Assembly (NCBI RefSeq): GCF_023205095.1
Contig: NZ_CP046242.1
Location: 733,001 to 797,000 of the forward strand
Length of the DNA: 64,000 bases
Source of the DNA: Bizionia sp. M204
GTDB lineage: Bacteria; Bacteroidota; Bacteroidia; Flavobacteriales; Flavobacteriaceae
Direction of reading: 5' to 3'
Shown here: piece by piece, positions 53,686 through 63,300 of the stretch
How positions within the stretch are numbered: the first letter of the stretch is position 1
Layout: every line of letters begins with the position of its first letter
The notes under the pieces: generated by a model
The model's database searches: none
The model's input: only the letters and a program-made list of their open reading frames with translations
Told to the model about the DNA's origin: nothing
Translations under genes and position numbers: made by a program

Positions 53686-54264
53686 TTAAAAACGATAACC
53701 AAGTCTTAAGTGTAAGTTAAGAGCTAGATCGGCTTCATTATCAAAAGAGACGTTGTTCGGATTGAAAAAATGAATATAACCAATACCAATTCCGGTTTCG
53801 TAATTGAAATGTTCTCCAATTTGTCGTCTAATTCCCCAGGTTGGGACAATAGAAAAATCACTAATAAAATTGACATTGTCATAATTAGTAACCACAATAA
53901 CGTCGGGGTGGTAGGTTGTTTTTAAGGCAATAAAATTTCCGCTGTTACCTGAAATATTTCGGGATTTTTTAACACGTTTATTTAAATTATAATACCAACG
54001 CGGTTCTAAAGTGATGGCAGGAACTAAAAAGTATCCCGTTTTAGGGTATTTAGCACCATCAAAAATGCCAGCTTCCAAACCTAGTTCCGTTCTTAATGCT
54101 ATACTATTGCTTAATTTGGCCTCATGATGAACCCAAATTCCTAAGAAGCCAGTTTGTATACCAAAAACAGATTTTTCAACACTAGACGAAGATGTTTGTG
54201 TTTGTGCTTGAGACGAATAGTAAATACAAAATACAAGACATGCGCGTAGTAGATTATGTTTCAT
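53686..54264 (-). CDS. Outer-membrane-like protein of unknown function
   Basis: A 192-residue protein with a signal peptide (ARACLVFCIYYSSQAQ, roughly residues 6-21), then a Ser/Thr-rich stretch and beta-barrel strands ALRTELGLEAGIF, LVPAITLEPRWYYNL, SGNFIALKTTYH, FSIVPTWGIRRQI, NYETGIGIGYIHFF and a final LALNLHLRLGYRF with a C-terminal Phe. I do not recognise a named family. The 5' leader forms a long hairpin with an A12 tract in its loop, 4 bases before the ATG. Confidence 0.7.
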   Translation of the reverse strand: MKHNLLRACLVFCIYYSSQAQTQTSSSSVEKSVFGIQTGFLGIWVHHEAKLSNSIALRTELGLEAGIFDGAKYPKTGYFLVPAITLEPRWYYNLNKRVKKSRNISGNSGNFIALKTTYHPDVIVVTNYDNVNFISDFSIVPTWGIRRQIGEHFNYETGIGIGYIHFFNPNNVSFDNEADLALNLHLRLGYRF

Positions 54265-54268
54265 TTAG

Positions 54269-54321
54269 AATTATAGTAGATTGAGATTTAATTTTTTTTT
54301 TTTCATAAATCTACTATAATT
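54269..54321 (-). promoter_or_regulatory. Inverted repeat with A12 loop upstream of the barrel gene
   Basis: Perfect 14-base arms: AATTATAGTAGATT (54269-54282 plus strand) and AATCTACTATAATT (54308-54321), 25-base loop that includes 12 T on the plus strand (54292-54303). The arm nearest the gene ends 4 bases before the ATG at 54264. Confidence 0.75.
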
Positions 54322-54352
54322 AATTCATTAAATCTTATCTATTTAAAATTTA

Positions 54353-54378
54353 AAAGCCACTCCATTTGGAGTGGCTTT
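54353..54378 (-). terminator. Terminator of the OmpA-PorP-adhesin operon
   Basis: AAAGCCACTCC/GGAGTGGCTTT 11-bp stem with a 4-base loop and a T-rich stretch on the minus strand. It lies about 100 bases after the stop of the OmpA gene at 54479. Confidence 0.75.
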
Positions 54379-54478
54379 ATAGTTATTAAGACTATTGTTA
54401 GGAAGGTTTTAATGATGTGTAAGCATATTAAACCAGTTCGCCAATCTTATTAACTGTATGTTTAAAAACAACTGGTAG

Positions 54479-56395
54479 TTAATCATTATCTTTTAAGATA
54501 ATAAATTTAGAACGTCTATTTTCTTGATGTTTTTCCGCGGAACATTTCACACCGTTTGAGCACTCATTTATTAAACGTGTTTCTCCATATCCAATGGCAC
54601 TTTCAATACGATCTGTTGTAATACCTCTAGAGTATAAATACTCTTGGGTAGACTTCGCTCTTCTATCAGAAAGTTTTAAGTTGTAGTTATCACCACCACG
54701 ACTATCAGTATGCGATTCAATTTTAATTACCATATTTGGATGTGCGCGCATGACTGAAACAATGTTTTCCAGCTCATAAGCCGCATCAGCTCTAATTCCC
54801 CATTTATCAAAGTCGAAGAATATCGGATTAATTACGATTTCATTATCATTAATTAACGGAATTAAATTCAAGTCTACTACGTGTTCTTCACCCGTAACAT
54901 CCGTTGTTTCAACATCTTTCAGGTCGTCTTTGTAATCGGCTTTCATACCGAGAATTTTATATTTTTGACTACAGTCGGCTTCAATTTGATATAAACCATT
55001 TTCATCACTTGATACTTCACTTACAATTTTTCCGGTTTCATCAATTAATTGAACGGTTGCCATTGCAATTGGTGTTAGTAACTTACTGTCTCTTACTGTT
55101 CCCGTAATTATTTGCTTGCAAGGTTGTGCTACAAAACCGTAAATATCATCACCACCTTTTCCATCGGCTCTATTGGATGAGAAATATCCTTTTTGTGTAT
55201 CACTATCTACAAAGTATGCAAAATCATCAAAGCCACTATTGTATGGAGCACCCATATTTTCTACTTCAGCTTCGGCATCTTTAAGGATGTTTGTTTTAAA
55301 AATATCTAATAAACCAAGGTTTAAATAGCCATCAGAGGAAAAATATAGTGTACTGTCTTTTGCAACAAATGGGAACATTTCACGACCTTCTGTATTTACT
55401 TTTTTGCCTAAATTTACGGGTGCATCATATGAATCGCCGCGAATAGCAACTTGATAAATATCGGTTTGTCCCAAACCGCCCTCACGATCAGACACAAAAT
55501 ACAATGTTTTGTTATCTGGACTTAAAGTAGGATGGCCCGTAGAGTAGATGTCGTCATTAAACGGTAATTCTATTACATTATCCCAGCTACCATCTTCCGC
55601 TTTAGTGGCTTTATAAATTTTAAGGTGTGATGTTCCTTTTTTATCGTAGATCGGCTTATTTTTCTTGTTAACGTTATCACGAGTAAAATACATGGTATTT
55701 CCATCGTTAGTTATGGCAACACTAGCTTCATGAACATCATTTCGGTCTTTTCCTTTTATAATGACACTATTTGGGTTTGAAATGCTGTCAATATTATTTT
55801 CACCTTGACTAACTTCCGCAGAATAAATATCTAGGTAGGGTTCATTATTCCATTTGTAGATATCATTTTCCGTATTTCTTGCAGAAGCGAAGTACATATT
55901 GTTGTTATAAACAAATGCACCAAAATCAGAATATTTCGAATTAATATCTAAATTTTTAACTTTTACTTCCACACCTTTTAAGGATTCTAAAGATTCATAA
56001 AGCGCAATATTACTTCCGTCTAAATCATCGGCACGTCTATCATCATTTTGAATATCTTTAAATTTGGCTAACCAGGTGTCAGCTTCTTCATAGTTACTTA
56101 AACTACGTTGCGTTTGGATGTACTTATAAATATATTCAGGATTTACCTTTTTATATTTATTTAAGGCCAGTTTATACCATATTGCGGCAGATTCAGTATC
56201 CGAGTTGTTGTAATAACAATCGCCTAAACGCGTTAATACGTGCTCACTACTATCACCTTTTCTAACGGTTTCTTCATATAATTCTGCAGCTTTAACATAC
56301 GAGTAATTCTCGAAGAATATATCTGCTACTCTTTTTTGCGAAAATAGAAACGTACTACTTAAGGCAATAAATGTGAATATAATTTTAGTTTTCAT
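54479..56395 (-). CDS. OmpA family protein with TPR, PD40 and CarboxypepD-like domains
   Basis: A 638-residue protein with a signal peptide (FIALSSTFLFSQ). TPR-like helices cover about residues 25-110 (FFENYSYVKAAELYEETV), PD40/WD40-like beta repeats about 130-420 (SPDNKTLYFVSDREGGLGQT, SSNRADGKGGDDIYGF), a CarboxypepD-reg-like domain about 425-505, and an OmpA peptidoglycan-binding domain at the end (FFDFDKWGIRADAAYELENI, IESHTDSRGGDNYNLKLSDR). This is the architecture of Flavobacteriia OmpA proteins linked to T9SS and SprB-type operons, related to PorE. Last gene of the unit with PorP/SprF and the giant adhesin. Confidence 0.9.
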   Translation of the reverse strand: MKTKIIFTFIALSSTFLFSQKRVADIFFENYSYVKAAELYEETVRKGDSSEHVLTRLGDCYYNNSDTESAAIWYKLALNKYKKVNPEYIYKYIQTQRSLSNYEEADTWLAKFKDIQNDDRRADDLDGSNIALYESLESLKGVEVKVKNLDINSKYSDFGAFVYNNNMYFASARNTENDIYKWNNEPYLDIYSAEVSQGENNIDSISNPNSVIIKGKDRNDVHEASVAITNDGNTMYFTRDNVNKKNKPIYDKKGTSHLKIYKATKAEDGSWDNVIELPFNDDIYSTGHPTLSPDNKTLYFVSDREGGLGQTDIYQVAIRGDSYDAPVNLGKKVNTEGREMFPFVAKDSTLYFSSDGYLNLGLLDIFKTNILKDAEAEVENMGAPYNSGFDDFAYFVDSDTQKGYFSSNRADGKGGDDIYGFVAQPCKQIITGTVRDSKLLTPIAMATVQLIDETGKIVSEVSSDENGLYQIEADCSQKYKILGMKADYKDDLKDVETTDVTGEEHVVDLNLIPLINDNEIVINPIFFDFDKWGIRADAAYELENIVSVMRAHPNMVIKIESHTDSRGGDNYNLKLSDRRAKSTQEYLYSRGITTDRIESAIGYGETRLINECSNGVKCSAEKHQENRRSKFIILKDND

Positions 56396-56406
56396 ACGAT
56401 TATATT

Positions 56407-57333
56407 TTAGAAGTATCTTGGTGATTTGATTCGTTTTGTTTTAAATAATTCAAACATGACCAATATTTCGTGGGTTCCTCCAGTATAGTCAATTAAGTCT
56501 GATAACGGATATTCATAGGCATAACCTATGCGAAACTGCTTGGACACTTGAAAATCAACTATACCCGCTAAAGCCGAGGTTTGATTATCAATTCGGTAAC
56601 CAGCTCCTGCCCAGAACTTCTCGTAGAATAGGAAGTTGGCCGTTAGGTCAAAAGATAGTGGTGCTCCATTGGTTGCTTTTAAAAGAAACGCGGGTTTTAA
56701 TTTTGTGTTTTCACTTAATGTGAAAACATATCCGCCTGTAAAGTAATAACTCACGCGTTCCAATGCCGCATAGTCTTGACCGACTCCTGTTTCATCGTTA
56801 TAATCATTCGTTAAAATACGCGGTGTGGATAAACCTAAATACCATCTGTCTGAATGCCAATAAACACCCGCACCAATATTTGGGTCCCAACGATCGTCAA
56901 TACCATAAATGCTTGGATCACCCGAACTATCTGCAGAATACCTGTCCAAAGTATAACTTGTGAAACCAGCTTTAATACCAAATGCTAACTCCGTTTTCTG
57001 ACCAGTTTGTATGGTATATGAAAAATCACCATACAGATATGAAAAACGTTCGTCACCTAATTTGTCATTAATAAAAGACAATCCTAAACCTATTTTGTCA
57101 TTCCTTAACGGAGAGTGAACAGATAAGGTTTGGGTTATTGGTCCGCCATCAAAGCCAACCCATTGACTTCTGTGTAAACCAACAACGCTTAACGTTTCTC
57201 TACTTCCCGCATAGGCAGGGTTTATAGAGATGGTATTATACATATATTGGGTAAACTGCGGTAATTGTTGTGCAATTCCAACCGTACAACTCAATAATGC
57301 TAATGCAATTATATAATGTTTTATAAGTTTCAT
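56407..57333 (-). CDS. Type IX secretion system membrane protein PorP/SprF
   Basis: A 308-residue outer-membrane protein with a signal peptide (IALALLSCTVGIAQ). It has the PorP/SprF opening LPQFTQYMYNTISINPAYAG with SRETLSVVGLHRSQWVGFDG, then barrel strands such as IGLGLSFINDKLGD and ELAFGIKAGFTSY. SprF-type proteins are needed for secretion of the neighbouring type B-CTD adhesin (in F. johnsoniae, sprF and sprB). It sits 11 bases behind the adhesin gene and 11 bases before the OmpA gene. Confidence 0.9.
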   Translation of the reverse strand: MKLIKHYIIALALLSCTVGIAQQLPQFTQYMYNTISINPAYAGSRETLSVVGLHRSQWVGFDGGPITQTLSVHSPLRNDKIGLGLSFINDKLGDERFSYLYGDFSYTIQTGQKTELAFGIKAGFTSYTLDRYSADSSGDPSIYGIDDRWDPNIGAGVYWHSDRWYLGLSTPRILTNDYNDETGVGQDYAALERVSYYFTGGYVFTLSENTKLKPAFLLKATNGAPLSFDLTANFLFYEKFWAGAGYRIDNQTSALAGIVDFQVSKQFRIGYAYEYPLSDLIDYTGGTHEILVMFELFKTKRIKSPRYF

Positions 57334-57344
57334 AGGTTAAAGTT

Positions 57345-60300
57345 TTATTTGGTTCCTACGTAGAAGTAACCTGTTAATGGTTTAAATCCACTATTTCTTA
57401 CGTTAATGATATAATAATATGTTCCATTAGGTACTTTGTCAGCACCACCAACAGATGATTTGTGCGCTGTACCATTCCAGTTATTCTGGTAGTTATTTGC
57501 TTTATATATGATTGCTCCCCATCTATTAAAGACTTGAACGTCATAAGTATATCCACAAGTATCAACACCAGAAATTTCAAAATTCTCATTCCATTGGTCA
57601 CCATTTGGTGTAATAGCAGTCGAAACGATTATGTTTTCTCTATCACATGGTTCTGGTGCCGGTGCAAGTACCACACAATCATCATTTACGTTTATTGTAA
57701 CTTGTGTTGTGCTTGTACAGCCATTTTCCATAATCGTATAACTAAATGTGTAGTCACCTAAATCAACACTTAATGGATCAAATAAATTACCATTCAGCGT
57801 TACAACATTGGATAATGCTACCCATTCTCCGGACATGTCCGATCCATTATAGTAATCAAATAAGTCAATTATACCATCATCATTACAACGATCATCATTT
57901 AACGTCATGATACTGTTTTCATTTGTTACATACACAGCCTGACTTAATTGAGCCTCATTTCCACAGGTATCAACAACTGTCCAGCTCCAAATTATTTCAT
58001 AATCTGTTTCAGAACCATCCGACGTGTTTACTTCTTCAAAGTTAACTATGGTTACATCACTTGAACAATCGTCAAAGACTAGAGTAGGAGCATCTGGTAT
58101 ATCTGCACAATTAACAAATATGTCAGATAAATCATTTGTAGCAACAGGAGCTGTTGTATCGGCTACTGTTATGGTTTGCGACACCGACGATGTATTATTA
58201 CAAGCATCTGTAAAAGTCCAAGTACGCGTCACAATAACGTTACAAGGATCCGAATCATCTGTTGTATCTACTGGCGAAGCCACAATATCACCAGCACAGT
58301 TATCTGTAGCCGTTAAGTCCATAGCCTCTGGTAACTCTGTAATACATTGTGCAGTTATATCCGCAGGTGCAGCAGGAGCAACAGGAGCTGTTGTATCGGC
58401 TACTGTTATGGTTTGCGACACCGATGATGAATTATTACAGTTATCTGTAAATGTCCAAGTACGCGTCACAATAACGTTACAAGGATCCGAATCATCTGTT
58501 GTATCTACCGGCGAAGCCACAATATCACCAGCACAGTTATCTGTCGCTGTTAAGTCCATAGCCTCTGGTAATTCTGTAATACATTGTGCAGTTATATCCG
58601 CAGGAGCAGCAGGAGCAACAGGCGCAATAGTATCCGCAACTGTTATGGTTTGCGACACCGACGATGTATTATTACAGTTATCTGTAAAAGTCCAAGTACG
58701 CGTCACAATGATGTTACAAGGATCCGAATCATCTGTTGTATCTACCGGCGAAGCCACAATATCACCAGCACAGTTATCTGTAGCCGTTAAGTCCATAGCC
58801 TCTGGTAACTCTGTAATACATTGTGCAGTTATATCCGCAGGGGCAGCAGGAGCAACAGGCGCAATAGTATCGGCTACTGTTATGGTTTGCGACACCGACG
58901 ATGTATTATTACAAGCATCGGTAAAAGTCCAAGTACGCGTTACAATGATGTTACAAGGATCCGAATCATCTGTTGTATCTACCGGCGAAGCCACAATATC
59001 ACCAGCACAGTTATCTGTCGCTGTTAAGTCCATAGCCTCTGGTAACTCTGTAATACATTGTGCAGTTATATCCGCAGGGGCAGCAGGAGCAACAGGAGCT
59101 GTTGTATCGGCCACCGTTATGGTTTGCGACACCGACGATGTATTATTACAGTTATCTGTAAAAGTCCAAGTACGCGTCACAATGATGTTACAAGGATCCG
59201 AATCATCTGTTGTATCTACCGGCGAAGCCACAATATCACCAGCACAGTTATCTGTAGCCGTTAAGTCCATAGCCTCTGGTAACTCTGTAATACATTGTGC
59301 AGTTATATCCGCAGGTGCAGCAGGAGCAACAGGCGCTGTTGTATCGGCTACTGTTATGGTTTGCGATACAGACGATGTATTATTACAGTTATCTGTAAAA
59401 GTCCAAGTACGCGTCACAATAACGTTACAAGGATCCGAATCATCTGTTGTATCTACCGGCGAAGCCACAATATCACCAGCACAGTTATCTGTAGCCGTTA
59501 AGTCCATAGCCTCTGGTAACTCTGTAATACATTGTGCAGTTATATCCGCAGGAGCAGCAGGAGCAACAGGAGCTGTTGTATCGGCTACTGTTATGGTTTG
59601 CGACACCGACGATGTATTATTACAAGCATCTGTAAAAGTCCAAGTACGCGTCACAATGATGTTACAAGGATCCGAATCATCTGTTGTATCTACCGGTGAG
59701 GCCACAATATCACCAGCACAGTTATCTGTAGCCGTTAAGTCCATAGCCTCTGGTAACTCTGTAATACATTGTGCAGTTATATCCGCAGGAGCAGCAGGAG
59801 CAACAGGAGCTGTTGTATCGGCTACTGTTATGGTTTGCGACACCGACGATGAATTATTACAGTTATCTGTAAATGTCCAAGTACGCGTCACAATAACGTT
59901 ACAAGGATCCGAATCATCTGTTGTATCTACAGGCGAAGCCACAATATCACCAGCACAGTTATCTGTCGCTGTTAAGTCCATAGCCTCTGGTAATTCTGTA
60001 ATACATTGTGCAGTTATATCCGCAGGAGCAGCAGGAGCAACAGGCGCAATAGTATCCGCAACTGTTATGGTTTGCGACACCGACGATGTATTATTACAAG
60101 CATCTGTAAAAGTCCAAGTACGCGTCACAATGATGTTACAAGGATCCGAATCATCTGTTGTATCTACCGGCGAAGCCACAATATCACCAGCACAGTTATC
60201 TGTAGCCGTTAAGTCCATCGCCTCTGGTAATTCTGTAATACATTGTGCAGTTATATCCGCAGGAGCAGCAGGTGCAACAGGAGCTGTTGTATCGGCTACT

Positions 60301-63300
60301 GTTATGGTTTGCGATACAGACGATGTATTATTACAGTTATCTGTAAAAGTCCAAGTACGCGTCACAATAACGTTACAAGGATCCGAATCATCTGTTGTAT
60401 CTACAGGCGAAGCCACAATATCACCAGCACAGTTATCTGTAGCCGTTAAGTCCATAGCCTCTGGTAATTCTGTAATACATTGTGCAGTTATATCCGCAGG
60501 AGCAGCAGGAGCAACAGGAGCTGTTGTATCGGCTACTGTTATGGTTTGCGACACCGACGATGTATTATTACAGTTATCTGTAAAAGTCCAAGTACGCGTC
60601 ACAATGATGTTACAAGGATCCGAATCATCTGTTGTATCTACCGGCGAAGCCACAATATCACCAGCACAGTTATCTGTCGCTGTTAAGTCCATAGCCTCTG
60701 GTAATTCTGTAATACATTGTGCAGTTATATCCGCAGGAGCAGCAGGAGCAACAGGCGCAATAGTATCCGCAACTGTTATGGTTTGCGACACCGACGATGT
60801 ATTATTACAGTTATCTGTAAAAGTCCAAGTACGCGTCACAATGATGTTACAAGGATCCGAATCATCTGTTGTATCTACCGGCGAAGCCACAATATCACCA
60901 GCACAGTTATCTGTAGCCGTTAAGTCCATAGCCTCTGGTAATTCTGTAATACATTGTGCAGTTATATCCGTAGGAGCAGCAGGTGCAACAGGAGCTGTTG
61001 TATCGGCTACTGTTATGGTTTGCGACACCGACGATGTATTATTACAGTTATCTGTAAAAGTCCAAGTACGCGTCACAATGATGTTACAAGGATCCGAATC
61101 ATCTGTTGTATCTACCGGCGAAGCCACAATATCACCAGCACAGTTATCTGTAGCCGTTAAGTCCATAGCCTCTGGTAATTCTGTAATACATTGTGCAGTT
61201 ATATCCGTAGGAGCAGCAGGTGCAACAGGAGCTGTTGTATCGGCTACTGTTATGGTTTGCGACACCGACGATGTATTATTACAAGCATCTGTAAAAGTCC
61301 AAGTACGCGTTACAATAATGTTACAAGGATCCGAATCATCTGTTGTATCTACCGGCGAAGCCACAATATCACCAGCACAGTTATCTGTAGCCGTTAAGTC
61401 CATCGCCTCTGGTAATTCTGAAATACATTCTACTGCTATTGCATCCGGCGCAGCAGGAGCAACAGGCGCAACAGTATCAATAATGGTAAAGGTTGCTGTA
61501 GTGAAGCTTTCGTTACCACAAGCATCTGTTGCTTTAAAGTTTACGATAGCAGAACCAGTTAGGCCACAACCAGGAATTAAAACGCCTTTGTAATCATGGT
61601 CCCAAACTATAGCGCTACAATCATCCGTTGCAGTAGCACCTCCATTATTATCTAACCATGATTGTAATTCAGTTAAATTGCCTAATCCATCACACTCCAC
61701 GGTTAAATCACTTGCTTCAATTTCAATGGTAGGATTAACCGTATCAATAATTGAATAAGAAGCCGTAGTCGTAACAAAGTTTCCGCAAGCATCAGTTGCT
61801 GTGAAAGTTACTTCAATTGGATTAGCACAATCAGAGCTAGCACCTCCATAATTATTTGTCCACGTAATTTCAGAGCAATTATCTGAAACCGCAGCAAAGC
61901 CATTATTATCTAACCAATTTTGAATAGCGCCATTATTTCCAGTACCATCACATTCGATGGATATATCAGAAGCTTCAACACTTATTATTGGGCTGGTAGT
62001 ATCTTGAACCGTAATAACTTGTACTTCTGAAGCGGTGTTCCCACAACTATCAGTAGCCGTCCAAGTTCTAGTTAATGTGTAATTAGAATCGCAATTACCA
62101 TTCGCTCTTTCTTCTAAATAGGTTACTGTAATGTCAGTATCACAATTATCCGTTGCCGCTAAATCGGTAGCAGACGCTGTAGGAACAGCATCACATTCTA
62201 CAGTAATATCAGCAGGAGCTGCATCTAATACAGGAGCCGTGGTATCTTGAACCGTAATAACTTGTACCTCTGAAGCGGTGTTCCCACAACTATCAGTAGC
62301 CGTCCAAGTTCTAGTTAATGTATAGTTAGAGTCGCAATTACCATTCGCTCTTTCTTCTAAATAGGTTACTGTAATGTCAGTATCACAATTATCCGTTGCC
62401 GATAAATCGGTAGCAGACGCTGTAGGAACAGCATCACATTCTACAGTAATATCGGCAGGAGCTGCATCTAATACAGGAGCAGTAGTATCTTGAACCGTAA
62501 TAACTTGTACCTCTGAAGCGGTGTTCCCACAACTATCAGTAGCCGTCCAAGTTCTCGTTAATGTGTAATTAGAGTCGCAATTACCATTCGCTCTTTCTTC
62601 TAAATAAGTTACTGTAATGTCAGCATCACAATTATCCGTTGCCGCTAAATCGGTAGCAGACGCTGTAGGAACAGCATCACATTCTACAGTAATATCAGCA
62701 GGAGCTGCATCTAATACAGGAGCCGTAGTATCTTGAACCGTAATAACTTGTACCTCTGAAGCGGTGTTCCCACAACTATCAGTAGCCGTCCAAGTTCTAG
62801 TTAATGTATAGTTAGAGTCGCAATTACCATTCGCTCTTTCTTCTAAATAGGTTACTGTAATGTCAGTATCACAATTATCCGTTGCCGCTAAATCGGTAGC
62901 AGACGCTGTAGGAACAGCATCACATTCTACAGTAATATCAGCAGGAGCTGCATCTAATACAGGAGCCGTGGTATCTTGAACCGTAATAACTTGTACCTCT
63001 GAAGCGGTGTTCCCACAACTATCAGTAGCCGTCCAAGTTCTCGTTAATGTGTAATTAGAATCGCAATTACCATTCGCTCTTTCTTCTAAATAAGTTACTG
63101 TAATGTCAGCATCACAATTATCCGTTGCCGCTAAATCGGTAGCAGACGCTGTAGGAACAGCATCACACTCTACGGTAATATCGGCAGGAGCTACATCTAA
63201 TACAGGAGCCGTGGTATCCTCAATAGTAAAGATAGCCATTGTCGTGCTTGTATTTCCACAAGCATCTGTGGCCGTAAAAGTTACAGAAGCAGACCCTGTT

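Noticed and set aside
58584-61397. Series of 68-residue plus-strand frames every 237 bases
   Set aside because: Another antisense frame of the same repeat, rich in Arg, Cys and Ser; it recurs only because the unit recurs.
58024-61593. Long open frame of about 1189 residues on the plus strand, antisense to the adhesin repeats
   Set aside because: The repeat unit is 237 bases (a multiple of 3), so any frame without a stop in one unit stays open through all units. The product is the same 79-residue string repeated, with no signal or known motif; the sense frame has T9SS signals.
58161-63218. CRISPR-like repetition
   Set aside because: Units are 237 and 243 bases, in frame, near-identical throughout with no spacers; they are protein repeats. 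The GAACACT tract also lacks spacers.
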